A DNA stretch of 64,000 bases. Source: Paraprevotella sp. (GTDB lineage: Bacteria > Bacteroidota > Bacteroidia > Bacteroidales > Bacteroidaceae). The notes beneath the pieces are model-generated. The model did no database searches. It saw only the letters and a list, made by a program, of their open reading frames with translations, and was not told the DNA's origin. A program made the position numbers and the translations under genes. Each line of letters starts with the position of its first letter. Positions within the stretch are counted from its first letter, which is position 1. Of the stretch, positions 28,711 through 38,369 are shown piece after piece. The DNA is taken from positions 62,001 through 126,000 of the forward strand of contig JAGBCQ010000018.1 in the NCBI GenBank assembly GCA_017937925.1. Reading direction: 5' to 3'.

Positions 28711-30479
28711 GCCATATGAAAAGAATCTATAAATATCTGACGTTATTAGCCTGTTCCTATGTAGTGGTGCTATTGTTCAATTCATGTCAGGATGCTGCAT
28801 GGGACGACCATTATTGTCCGACGGGCTCTACAGCTACAGCATCACTGATGGAGCAACTGAGTACCCATAGTGAATTTTCAAGTTTCCTTTCTCTACTCAA
28901 GCAAACAGGGGGCGATAGTCTCCTCTCCTGTGATCAGACGTTTACCGTCTTTGCACCTACCAATGCAGCTCTTGCTGGTATAAATGCAGATGCCAATACA
29001 ATGGCTGAAGTTATCAAGAATCATGTAGCTCGTTACATCTATAGTCCTTCCAATTTGGTAGATACTACATATTTGCGCATAAAGATGCTCAATGGCAAGT
29101 ATCAGGAGTTTACTCGCAATAAGTCCACAATTTCGTTTGCTGGAATAACTCTTGGTGATGAGCCAATTCAGGCTACGAACGGTATCATTTATCCCCTCAA
29201 TAATAAAGCGGAATATTATAGTAACCTATGGGAAATGTTGACTAATGGAGTTGAACGCTATGATTCGCTTTATAAGTTTATTGCAGGTTTCAACGACACC
29301 ACTACAGTGAAGTCACCCATAGAAGTAGGTAAGAATAGCAAGGGGCAGATGCTTTATTTCCATAACGAATGGATGAAGAAATATGGTGCTATTCATCTTG
29401 AGGATAGTCTTTATACAGCCTTTTTGCTTACCAATACAGGTTGGAACGATGCCTATCAAACCATCAGTCCGTATTTCCGTACTTTTGGAAACCTTGTTGT
29501 GGATAAAACTACTAGCAGTTCATTCAATTATCGTAGGACATACGAGACCGGCACACCTTTGTGTGATTCGTTACAGCGTGCTCATACAAACGAGACTATA
29601 GCTCGCGATATTCTTTTCCGTCGTCGTCCCGATTTTATGGCTCCTCTTGGAGATACGCTCACTACTACTTCTGGTAATACATATCACCACCCATCCTATC
29701 TCATTGAAGGACTCAATTCACAGACGGCTAGTAACGGACAATACTTTTCTGTGGACCATTTGCCTCATAAAGCAAGTGAACTATTCCTCAAGGAGATAAA
29801 GATTGAAGCAGAGAAGAGTGCTGGTCGTGAGTTCCTGTATTCTACGCTTACAAATCGTAACGCTGCCGAAGGGAATATGAAGGACACCGTTTCAAATATG
29901 CACTTTTTGGAGATTGTCAATACGTCAACCAACAACTTGACACCGCCACAGGTAGTATTTAATTTACCCGACGTATTAGCTGCCAAATATAATATCTATG
30001 CGGTATTTGTGCCTGCCCAAGCTTTTGACACACTTGCGGTAGGTTATCATCATCCTGACACTATCGTTTGTCAGCGTGATACGGTTATTAATCGTATTCA
30101 GTATCAAGCAGGAGATGAGGCTATTATTCATTATCCTTATTATGATGCTGATAGTACTAAGGTATGCTTCTATCTGAGCTATGTTCATGAAACTCCCAAT
30201 AGCTCAGGATATAATATGTATCGCGATGCGAAGATAGATCGTGACCCCGATACTGGCGAGTATTTCATTACTAAAGGTTACGAAGTCACGAAATTCTTAG
30301 TTGCGCGAAATTTCCAGTTCCCATTTGCTAACTACTCCGGTTCAGCATTTGCTGATAAGGATGCACAGGCTGTATCTGCCAAATTGTGTGTTGCCACAAA
30401 TCTGACCAATACCGATAAACGTACTATGGGCTATACGATGCGACTTGATTACTTGATACTTGAACCCGTAATAGAATAA
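28707..30479 (+). CDS. Fasciclin-domain lipoprotein (third of three)
   Basis: A 590-residue lipoprotein with lipobox LLFNSC. One clear FAS1 domain covers about 35-180: HSEFSSFLSLLKQTGGDSLLSCDQTFTVFAPTNAALAGI, minus its last residues, is the classical core, followed by NGIIYPLNNKAEY. A second FAS1-like stretch lies near 185-360. The C-terminal part (PPQVVFNLPDVLAAKYNIYAVFVPAQ) resembles the C-terminal domain of the first fasciclin protein. The start overlaps the SusD stop (ATGA); the internal ATG at 28716 is an equally good start. Position between two SusC/SusD pairs suggests it serves one or both as an accessory surface protein. Confidence 0.82.
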   Translation: MSHMKRIYKYLTLLACSYVVVLLFNSCQDAAWDDHYCPTGSTATASLMEQLSTHSEFSSFLSLLKQTGGDSLLSCDQTFTVFAPTNAALAGINADANTMAEVIKNHVARYIYSPSNLVDTTYLRIKMLNGKYQEFTRNKSTISFAGITLGDEPIQATNGIIYPLNNKAEYYSNLWEMLTNGVERYDSLYKFIAGFNDTTTVKSPIEVGKNSKGQMLYFHNEWMKKYGAIHLEDSLYTAFLLTNTGWNDAYQTISPYFRTFGNLVVDKTTSSSFNYRRTYETGTPLCDSLQRAHTNETIARDILFRRRPDFMAPLGDTLTTTSGNTYHHPSYLIEGLNSQTASNGQYFSVDHLPHKASELFLKEIKIEAEKSAGREFLYSTLTNRNAAEGNMKDTVSNMHFLEIVNTSTNNLTPPQVVFNLPDVLAAKYNIYAVFVPAQAFDTLAVGYHHPDTIVCQRDTVINRIQYQAGDEAIIHYPYYDADSTKVCFYLSYVHETPNSSGYNMYRDAKIDRDPDTGEYFITKGYEVTKFLVARNFQFPFANYSGSAFADKDAQAVSAKLCVATNLTNTDKRTMGYTMRLDYLILEPVIE

Positions 30480-30490
30480 TTGACTCTACC

Positions 30491-33400
30491 ATGATGAAAA
30501 AATATCTCTTTGCAATAATTTTGTCTGTTAGCTCTTTACAGACGATGGAACTGTTTGGCCAAAGTGTGGTCGAAGGACGAGTGGTAGACATTGCTACTGG
30601 TAAAGGTATCGTGGGCGTTTCTGTTCAGACCGGTTCATTACAGGTTTATACAGATACGTTAGGAAACTATTGTATTCCCAATCTCTCCGGTGTGGTTGAG
30701 CTTGATTTCAATAGTGAAGGTTATTGTAGTCGCAGTCTGCTGGTTCATGTGGATTCAGACAGCATATCTTTGAACGATGTTTATCTATCCAGTATTGCAT
30801 TTTCTCCGATTTCAGCACAGTATCAGGCATATACCAATACGCCTAGCCTTTCTGTTGACGATGCTATTGCCGAATACTTAGCCCATGATGTTCGTAGCAT
30901 ACGTCGGAGCGGACAACTTGGTATGGGCAACAATATGTTCATTCGTGGCTTAAATTCTTTGAATACCAATGCCAATCCACTTATTGTTCTAGATGGTGTC
31001 GTACTTGACGAACTACATGGAGAATCTTCTGTCTTCAGTGGTTTCTATACCAATCGTCTTCTTGATATAGATCCTTTAGATATTGATAGGGTGGAAGTGA
31101 TGAAAGATGCAACATCTCTCTATGGCTCGAAGGGGGCTAATGGTGTCATTCTTATTTACACGAAACGAGGAATCAAAGATAGGACGCGAATCACGCTCAA
31201 TGCAAGTCTTTCTACTAAGCAACGCCCGCATTTGCCAAAGGTTTTGGATGGTTCGGAATTTCGTCGTTATATAAGTGAAATATATCAGGGTAGCGAGAAT
31301 GGCAATGCTGCTGCTGGCGGTTTTGAAGGTGTTTTCAGTGAGAATCCTGCCGATCCCCTTTATTCCGTTAGCCACAATGCTACCGATTGGTCTGATGAGG
31401 TCTATCGTGTAGGTTTGCTTCAACGTTACTCCCTCGGTGTTCAAGGAGGTGATGATGTTGCTCGTTACAATGTTTCCGTAGGTTATACCTTTGGGGATGA
31501 TAACGTACGCAATGTTGATTTTTCTCGCATTAACACCCGTGTCAATGCTGATATCAACTTAACGAAGTGGTTTGAACTAGGTGCAGAGGTTTACTTCACT
31601 CGCGTGGAACGTGAGTTGCGTGATGATGGAGTGAATCCTTTTACTTCGCCGAGTTATGTGGCGCGCATCAAATCACCATTCTTCAGCCCCTTTAGTTATA
31701 CCGATGATGGTTCAATGCTGACAAATAATATTGCAGATGTTGATGCCCTTGGTGTTTCCAATCCTAGAGCTCTTATTGAGAATGCCATGGGTGGTTACAA
31801 GCAATATCGCTTTGGTATCAATGCTACGCCTACTTTTCATATAACCAAGGATTGGACCGTTCGCGGTCAGTTCTCCTACTATCAGGATAAAACCAATGAG
31901 CATTATTTCTCACCGATGTTAGGAGTTACACCCCAGAAATTGGAGAATCTTGGTACCAGTCGTAATAAAGTCAGTGTGCAGGATATCAGTAAGTCTAGTA
32001 TCTATGGTGACGTCAATGTTGGTTATCACCATCTCTTCAAAGGCATTCACGATATAGATATCCATTTAGGACAACGTATATATTCTAATTCATACAAGAG
32101 TACTTATGGTGAGGGACATAATACGGGTGATGACCAAATTTATAATCTTTCTACCAACTTGGATTACCTTCGGACTGATGGAACAGATGTTCATTGGAAT
32201 AGTACCTCTCTTTATCTGCAAGCTAATTATGCACTCTATCGTAGATATGCCATGTGGGCAATAGTCGCAGCCGACGCTTCATCACGTTTCGGTGCTAAAG
32301 CTTCTGGTGCTGTCTCTGCGTTGGGTACGCAATGGGCAATCTTCCCATCTGCAGGATTGAGTTGGGATGCCAAGGGTGAGAAATTTCTTCGCGATGTTTC
32401 TTGGCTTGATGCGTTGAAGGTTAAAACATCTTGGGGAATGAGTGGTAACGATGCTATTGATGCCATAGCCTCATGGGGTTATCTTTCTCCAATTAACTAT
32501 GCAGGTGTTGCCACTGGTCATATTATTGGAAATCTTCGTAACGATAAACTTAAATGGGAAACTACAAAGAAATGGTCGGCAGGTATAGAAATGGCCTTCT
32601 TACAGGACCGTCTTGGCATAAACTTTGATATTTATCATCACCAAACAGAGAATCTTCTCAACTATCGCAATGCAGACCTACTGAGCGGTCAGTCCTATTA
32701 TCTGACCAATGCGGGAAGTCTCAAGAATTTTGGTTACGAGGTTCAAATCAATGGAAAGTTAGTTGCCCGTCCCAAGTTTAGTTGGCATATGGGATTGTCA
32801 CTTAATCATTATAAAAATGAGATTACAAGTCTGCCTGAAGGTGAATTTATTACAAATGTACTTGATGGTTATGTCCTTTCAAGGCAAGGCGAGGCAGCAG
32901 GTGTATTCTATGGTTATAAGACAGCAGGTGTCTTTACTACAACAGCTGAAGCTGCTGCCGCTAATTTGAAAGTACGTAATGCCGATACTTCGCTGAGGAC
33001 TTTTGCTGCAGGTGACGTACACTTCCTGGAACCTAACGCAGAGTATGCTGACGGCATCATTGATGAGAATGACCGCACCATCATCGGAGACCCTAATCCT
33101 GATCTTACAGGTGCGTTGCTTAGCCGGTGGACATGGCGTCATTGGGAACTTGATGTCCATTGTTCATTCCAATTGGGTGGTGATATGTATAACTATCAAC
33201 GCAGTCAACTTGAGTCTATGAGTTCGCTTCATAACCAGAGTCGCAATGTCCTTAACCGTTGGCGAGGAGAAGGGCAGTTGACAGATGTGCCTCGTGCTAC
33301 TTATGGTGATCCTATGGGGAATGCTCGTTTTTCTGATCGTTGGATTGAGGATGCTTCCTATTTTAAGATTCGTCAGGTGCGACTTGCTTACAATTTGCCT

Positions 33401-33586
33401 ATCAACAAACCTTTCATTGAAGGGCTTTCCTTATGGGCATCCGTTGACAATGTCTTTACATTTACACGTTATTTAGGAGCCGATCCGGAATGCTACTATG
33501 GCAATTCGGTCCTTACCCAAGGTGTAGATTTTGGCCTCATGCCTTCGTGTCGTTCATTTACTTTTGGTCTTAAATTGAATCTCTAA
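30491..33586 (+). CDS. SusC-type TonB-dependent outer-membrane transporter (pair 2)
   Basis: A 1031-residue outer-membrane protein: signal peptide, carboxypeptidase-regulatory-like domain (VVEGRVVDIATGKGIVGVSVQ), plug (MFIRGLNSLNTNANPLIVLDG, VEVMKDATSLYGSKGANGV) and beta-barrel ending FTRYLGADPECYY...SFTFGLKLNL. As in pair 1, no DEVVVVGYG-type stretch precedes the plug. It differs clearly in sequence from the first SusC, so the pairs are not a recent duplication. ATG 30494 is an alternative start. It would transport a related or second product of the same polysaccharide. Confidence 0.92.
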   Translation: MMKKYLFAIILSVSSLQTMELFGQSVVEGRVVDIATGKGIVGVSVQTGSLQVYTDTLGNYCIPNLSGVVELDFNSEGYCSRSLLVHVDSDSISLNDVYLSSIAFSPISAQYQAYTNTPSLSVDDAIAEYLAHDVRSIRRSGQLGMGNNMFIRGLNSLNTNANPLIVLDGVVLDELHGESSVFSGFYTNRLLDIDPLDIDRVEVMKDATSLYGSKGANGVILIYTKRGIKDRTRITLNASLSTKQRPHLPKVLDGSEFRRYISEIYQGSENGNAAAGGFEGVFSENPADPLYSVSHNATDWSDEVYRVGLLQRYSLGVQGGDDVARYNVSVGYTFGDDNVRNVDFSRINTRVNADINLTKWFELGAEVYFTRVERELRDDGVNPFTSPSYVARIKSPFFSPFSYTDDGSMLTNNIADVDALGVSNPRALIENAMGGYKQYRFGINATPTFHITKDWTVRGQFSYYQDKTNEHYFSPMLGVTPQKLENLGTSRNKVSVQDISKSSIYGDVNVGYHHLFKGIHDIDIHLGQRIYSNSYKSTYGEGHNTGDDQIYNLSTNLDYLRTDGTDVHWNSTSLYLQANYALYRRYAMWAIVAADASSRFGAKASGAVSALGTQWAIFPSAGLSWDAKGEKFLRDVSWLDALKVKTSWGMSGNDAIDAIASWGYLSPINYAGVATGHIIGNLRNDKLKWETTKKWSAGIEMAFLQDRLGINFDIYHHQTENLLNYRNADLLSGQSYYLTNAGSLKNFGYEVQINGKLVARPKFSWHMGLSLNHYKNEITSLPEGEFITNVLDGYVLSRQGEAAGVFYGYKTAGVFTTTAEAAAANLKVRNADTSLRTFAAGDVHFLEPNAEYADGIIDENDRTIIGDPNPDLTGALLSRWTWRHWELDVHCSFQLGGDMYNYQRSQLESMSSLHNQSRNVLNRWRGEGQLTDVPRATYGDPMGNARFSDRWIEDASYFKIRQVRLAYNLPINKPFIEGLSLWASVDNVFTFTRYLGADPECYYGNSVLTQGVDFGLMPSCRSFTFGLKLNL

Positions 33587-33592
33587 TCAGCT

Positions 33593-35248
33593 ATGAAACA
33601 TATCATCTTTAAACATTCTATTCCCTTCGTTGTTCTATCATGGCTTTTGATATCCGTATCTTGCGATGACTTCATCGAAGTAGATTCCAACAGTGTGATA
33701 CCTGTTGAAGATTATAAAATTGACAATCCGGCTACTGCACGGAATACGATGTTTGGAATCTTGGCCCAATTGCAGCGTGTAGCCGATAAGTACGTGGTAG
33801 TAGGTGAACTGCGTGGCGATCTTCTAACAACTACTGAAAACTCTACGCAAGACCTTCGCGACATTGCTGATTTCTGTGCAGATTCGCTTAATGCCTATCA
33901 TCTTGAATCCGAACTTTATGCAATCATCAATAGTTGTAACTATCTTCTTAGTCGTATTGATACAAATGTTACGATTACAAACAATCAAGGAGAACGGGAG
34001 AAAGTGCTTAAATATGAGATGTCGCAGGCTAAAGCAATACGCGCTTGGTGTTATTTACAGTTGCTTCTAGACTATGGTGTAGCGACTTATTATACTGAAC
34101 CAATCATAGCTGTTGATCAACCTGTTGATGGTGTTGAACGTCATCTCAATACACTTGTGCCAATACTGATTGCAGATTTACTTCCCTTGGTGCCTTCTGA
34201 TCCTGAAATTGCAGAATCTTTACCAGACTATGGTACGGTTGACCGCTATCCGTCTAAACAATTATTTATTCCGGTGCGTGTACTTCTAGGTGATTTATAC
34301 CTATATATGAATGAGTATGAGCAGGCTGCGCAAATGTACTATGCTCATTTGCTCAGTAATAGTCTTACGGTGCTTCCACGTCGCAATGTATGGACAGACA
34401 ATACCTTTACAAAGGAATCGGGCAATTGGACGAGTCTTTTCTCTGAAATGAGTGAGATGCAAACTGTGATACAATGCTCTGCCGATTACATAGAAAGTCA
34501 GTCCCATTTGATGGATATGTTCGATAACAAGAAGGATTACCTTTTTGCACCTTCTGCTGTAGGGTTAAATACGTGGGAATCGCAGACATATGCTTATGGT
34601 ACAACTGTCAGTACCCAAGGAGACCTACGCGGTCCGTATGGAACCTATGGGTATGTTACTATCAATAAAGATGGGTCTGATACAGAGATAGCTACAGTTA
34701 CGAAATATAAGAATCTAGAGCAGATAGTTGTTCTTTATCGTACGTCCACAGTCTATTTGCGTTATGCTGAAGCTATCAATCGTTTAGGTAAACACAATAT
34801 GGCTTTTGCACTACTGAAATATGGACTTAACCGTGAGAAACTTCTTGTTCCTTCCTATGTTCCTCCAACTGAATATATGGACGATTCAGGTAATATCATT
34901 AGTTATCTAGATTTCGGTCAGGGTAATCTTAACTATGACAGGATTTTCTCTTCCAATGCTGCTATGCATTCTCGTGGTTGCGGTGAGCGTATTTCTGATT
35001 TCCGTAGTTTCGCAATAGAGTCGGGAATGGACAGTTTGTTGTACGTTGAGAATCTTCTCCTCACAGAGATGGCGCTTGAGACTGGTTATGAAGGCAACCG
35101 CTTTGGTGATATTATGCGTATCGGACTGCATCGTGGTACTCCAGATTTTGTGGCGACTACAATAGCTCGTCGTAATCCTTCGCTTGAAACTCTTCTTCAG
35201 GACGAGCAAAAATGGTATCTTCCACGTAGTTACTCAGGAAAACGCTGA
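33593..35248 (+). CDS. SusD/RagB-type surface lipoprotein (pair 2)
   Basis: A 551-residue lipoprotein with lipobox LISVSC followed by DDFIEVDSNSVIPVEDYKID. It is a more divergent SusD: GELRGDLLTTTENSTQDLRDIADF, KAIRAWCYLQLLLDYGVATYY, and the C-terminal LLTEMALETGYEGNRFGDIMRIGLHRG in place of the usual ERxxELxFExxRWxDL. It lies six bases after the SusC gene and closes the uptake operon before the terminator at 35273. Confidence 0.88.
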   Translation: MKHIIFKHSIPFVVLSWLLISVSCDDFIEVDSNSVIPVEDYKIDNPATARNTMFGILAQLQRVADKYVVVGELRGDLLTTTENSTQDLRDIADFCADSLNAYHLESELYAIINSCNYLLSRIDTNVTITNNQGEREKVLKYEMSQAKAIRAWCYLQLLLDYGVATYYTEPIIAVDQPVDGVERHLNTLVPILIADLLPLVPSDPEIAESLPDYGTVDRYPSKQLFIPVRVLLGDLYLYMNEYEQAAQMYYAHLLSNSLTVLPRRNVWTDNTFTKESGNWTSLFSEMSEMQTVIQCSADYIESQSHLMDMFDNKKDYLFAPSAVGLNTWESQTYAYGTTVSTQGDLRGPYGTYGYVTINKDGSDTEIATVTKYKNLEQIVVLYRTSTVYLRYAEAINRLGKHNMAFALLKYGLNREKLLVPSYVPPTEYMDDSGNIISYLDFGQGNLNYDRIFSSNAAMHSRGCGERISDFRSFAIESGMDSLLYVENLLLTEMALETGYEGNRFGDIMRIGLHRGTPDFVATTIARRNPSLETLLQDEQKWYLPRSYSGKR

Positions 35249-35272
35249 TAGTTAATACGACAATATAATCAT

Positions 35273-35314
35273 GAACTTTTCGGATATTTTTGAAATGTCT
35301 GAAAAGTTCTTTTG
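35273..35314 (+). terminator. Rho-independent terminator after the uptake operon
   Basis: GAACTTTTCGG pairs with CTGAAAAGTTC (one wobble) around a 15-base loop, followed by TTTTG. It separates the second SusD gene from the regulator gene. Confidence 0.75.
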
Positions 35315-35358
35315 CGTAAAAAAATGCATATAATCTAATCTTATTTATTGATTTGTTG

Positions 35359-35366
35359 TATATTTG
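35359..35366 (+). promoter_or_regulatory. Possible -7 box (TATATTTG) of the regulator gene
   Basis: TATATTTG fits TAnnTTTG and lies 19 bases before ATG 35386. No -33 TTTG is found at the right distance, so support is partial. It favours ATG 35386 over the in-frame GTG at 35377. Confidence 0.45.
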
Positions 35367-35385
35367 CTCCTAAAGAGTGCAAATT

Positions 35386-38205
35386 ATGACCTTAAGACAT
35401 ACCATTGAAAGATACTGTTGTTTAACATTTTTCCTTGTGACATTACTGATGTCGCCCATCGTCCGTGCTGCTACTATTGGCGAGGAAACAATGATTAATC
35501 TTACGCTGATGGATGGGTTGGCAGGTGAGACGGTAAACAAAGTGTTGACCGATCACTATGGTATGGTATGGATAGCCACAACTAGCGGAATCAGCGTTTT
35601 CGATGGCCGTTCGCACTCAACTTATAGAATTTGTAATGCTCGTGGCTTTAAGGCTGAAGTCTATGACATTTGCGAAACCAAGAGTAATGAAATCTATGCC
35701 GCTACTCAGTTTGGCCTTTATCGTTTGTGCGAAGGTGCCGAAGTTTTTGAGCATATACTGCCCGAAGTGGAACGCCCTCTTTCACTCTTAGCTGTCGGTG
35801 ATACGGTGTTCATTGGGAGCGAACAAGGTTTCCAATATTGGGATGGAAATCGCTTGCATCATCATGATGTTGGCGTCAGTCGTTATGGACTTGATAACAT
35901 TGTACGTTGTTATCAACAAGATGCAGAAGGGCTCATTTGGTTCTTGAAACGGCACGACCTTGGTTGTTTCAATCCTCAAACCGGTGAAAGTCGAACCATT
36001 GACTTACAAACACCACTAAGCGGTAAGCATGTGTTACATCGTTTTGCCATTTTTGGTACAAAGTTCTTTATTGGTACTAGTCCCGGTGGGCTCTATGTAT
36101 ACGAACTTTCCTCGCCATCTTCCGCTCGTCGCATCAAGGAAGTTGGACATTTAGTAACGGATGTAAGTCTCAGTCAAGATGGTTTTATTTGCGTGGCAAC
36201 TGATGGCTCAGGAGGTTACCTTATTGACCCGCAAACTGAGCAAGTAGTGGAACGTTATAATATGGACGCTTCCGGTATGCATCGTCTGCCAACCAATGCC
36301 CTTCATTGTTTCAATCGCGATGCAAACGCAATCAACTGGTTTGGTTTGGTTCGTTGTGGATTGGCTTACGAACCTCACAATAGCCATCTATTCAAACCTT
36401 ACAAACCGGATGGGATGTCCACACAAGGTATGAATATCCGCAGTTTTTTTGTTAGAGGACCGCATACTTTGTTGGGGTTGCAAGACGGACTTTGCTTTAT
36501 TGATAGCGAACGTCATATCCGCCGGTTTTTCTCAGATGAGGAATTAGGCGGGCACATTGTTAATAATATTATGTGGTGGCAGGGAAAATATTATATAGGA
36601 ATGTTTGATGGTGGCGTACGCATATTTGATGCGCAAACCTTGACGGTAAGTCATCAGACTTTCAGTCCACTCCTTACGAAAAACTCTATAGGTGACATTC
36701 AGGTTGGGCCTGACGAGAATCTATGGGTGGGTTGTACCGATGGACTTTTCATTATTCGTCAAGATTCAGCGATATCCCATTTTACCGAACAAAATTCCCA
36801 TATTACCGGAGGTATTATTATTGATATTACATTTGATAAGGATGGCAATGCTTGGCTTTCTGGTAGTAAAGGGTTGTCGCTTTATAGTGTCACAAGTCAT
36901 GATATCGTTGAGGTGCATTTCCCTGATGGTTTTTGGAATAATGAATCATTCATGCGTGGTTATCTAGGGAGCAATGGAACCGTTTATATGCGTAACGGAC
37001 CGCAACTTTTTTACGTCCGAAATGGAATCACCGACTTCGGAGAGATTTGTCTTCCTATTTCCTTGTCTGACAAATGGCATCGTAGTATGGCGGACGATGG
37101 AAAGGGGCATTTATTACTGTCATCCGAACGTGGGCTGCTTTATATGAACGTTGACGGTAGCGGTCTCATTCAAATGGGAGCAGGTGAGGGATTGCTTGGT
37201 AGTCAGATTAGCGATATAAGGTTTGATGCAGATCAACGCCTTTGGGTTGCCACGTCTAATGGACTGTTTACTACAACGAACGATGATATACTTGAGTGGA
37301 CCACCAATCAGCGCTATAAGGTCATCTTGTATGATGTACGTAAGGGAGGTGATTTGTTAACGACTCATGAGATGGGACTCATGAAAGACGAGCAAACTAT
37401 TAGTCTATCATGGAATTTCGTGTCTCAACCTCTGCAAGCGTCGCCATTATTGTTGGACTATGCTCGACATATAGGTCGCCTCTATGAATATCGTTTGGAT
37501 GATGGCGAGTGGTTGTCGGTTGCCGATGGAGAACCGATAGACGTGCGAAGATTATTTTTAGGTTGGCACCGATTGACGGTTCGTCTTATGGGTGTGGAAG
37601 GAACAGAAACGGAGTATCAACTCACAGTATTACCATCCTTTTTTGCATGCTTGGAATTGATATTATTGATTATAGCTCTTGTGTCGTTCATGGTATCTTT
37701 GCATTTCCGAAAGAATACGAAATTGTTGCTTCAAGAGCGTAATGAGATTGAGGATGCTCTTATTGAGAGTGAAACCCTGCGAATGCAGAACGAGGAATTC
37801 ATCAGCGAGCAGGAGGCTTTAACACAGAAATATCAAAAGGTGCGCTTGGATGAGCATGAATGTGCTGACATAGTCGAGCGAATGAAGGAATACGTTGAGC
37901 GAGAACGTGTTTACACCGACCCAAAACTGAAGATGAAGGACCTTGCCGACGTTCTCCATCTTTCTGCTCCCAAGCTCTCCCAAGTGTTTAATCTATACTT
38001 AAAGGAGAATTATTATGAGTTCATCAATCGTTATCGTTTGGAGGAGTTTAAGCGTCTGATAGATGCCGGGGAATACAAGCGATATACCATTACAGCACTC
38101 AGCGAACAATGTGGTTTTAAGAAATCAAACTTCTTTTCCACCTTCCGAAAGGTTGAAGGTATGACACCTGCTGAGTATTTAAAGAAGCGAGGCGTCAAGG
38201 TTTGA
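35386..38205 (+). CDS. Membrane-spanning beta-propeller sensor with AraC-type DNA-binding domain
   Basis: A 939-residue protein. An N-terminal signal/anchor (about 1-28) is followed by two-component-regulator-type propeller repeats (about 35-690; DHYGMVWIATTSGISVFDG, DADQRLWVATSNGLFTT), a Y_Y_Y-like domain (about 690-745), one membrane helix (about 748-775), a charged coiled coil (about 775-840) and an AraC HTH domain (about 842-937; SEQCGFKKSNFFSTFRKVEG). The layout is that of hybrid two-component sensors, but histidine kinase, ATPase and receiver domains are missing; the helix leads straight into the DNA-binding part. It probably senses a periplasmic glycan fragment and controls the adjacent utilisation genes; that target is inferred from position. 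Confidence 0.88.
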   Translation: MTLRHTIERYCCLTFFLVTLLMSPIVRAATIGEETMINLTLMDGLAGETVNKVLTDHYGMVWIATTSGISVFDGRSHSTYRICNARGFKAEVYDICETKSNEIYAATQFGLYRLCEGAEVFEHILPEVERPLSLLAVGDTVFIGSEQGFQYWDGNRLHHHDVGVSRYGLDNIVRCYQQDAEGLIWFLKRHDLGCFNPQTGESRTIDLQTPLSGKHVLHRFAIFGTKFFIGTSPGGLYVYELSSPSSARRIKEVGHLVTDVSLSQDGFICVATDGSGGYLIDPQTEQVVERYNMDASGMHRLPTNALHCFNRDANAINWFGLVRCGLAYEPHNSHLFKPYKPDGMSTQGMNIRSFFVRGPHTLLGLQDGLCFIDSERHIRRFFSDEELGGHIVNNIMWWQGKYYIGMFDGGVRIFDAQTLTVSHQTFSPLLTKNSIGDIQVGPDENLWVGCTDGLFIIRQDSAISHFTEQNSHITGGIIIDITFDKDGNAWLSGSKGLSLYSVTSHDIVEVHFPDGFWNNESFMRGYLGSNGTVYMRNGPQLFYVRNGITDFGEICLPISLSDKWHRSMADDGKGHLLLSSERGLLYMNVDGSGLIQMGAGEGLLGSQISDIRFDADQRLWVATSNGLFTTTNDDILEWTTNQRYKVILYDVRKGGDLLTTHEMGLMKDEQTISLSWNFVSQPLQASPLLLDYARHIGRLYEYRLDDGEWLSVADGEPIDVRRLFLGWHRLTVRLMGVEGTETEYQLTVLPSFFACLELILLIIALVSFMVSLHFRKNTKLLLQERNEIEDALIESETLRMQNEEFISEQEALTQKYQKVRLDEHECADIVERMKEYVERERVYTDPKLKMKDLADVLHLSAPKLSQVFNLYLKENYYEFINRYRLEEFKRLIDAGEYKRYTITALSEQCGFKKSNFFSTFRKVEGMTPAEYLKKRGVKV

Positions 38206-38300
38206 CTAAATTAGGCGAACTATATAAGGCATTAGTAATTAGGTAGTAAAACAATTGGACTTTTAACTAAATTATATGGATGCAATTGCAGCCTAAAATA

Positions 38301-38330
38301 TTTGTTGTATATTTATATGCGCTAAATTTG
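38301..38330 (+). promoter_or_regulatory. Promoter of the sigma-factor gene
   Basis: TTTG (38301-38304), 18 bases, then TAAATTTG (38323-38330) matches the Bacteroidetes -33/-7 pair. Transcription would start near 38337, only about six bases before ATG 38343. The in-frame ATG at 38370 therefore fits better as the start codon. Confidence 0.65.
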
Positions 38331-38369
38331 CAACTGAAACAAATGAAAAACCGATCTAATACTAATACT

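Noticed and set aside
35386-38205. Hybrid two-component system sensor
   Set aside because: No H-box, ATP-binding N/G boxes or receiver aspartate region is present between the membrane helix and the AraC domain.
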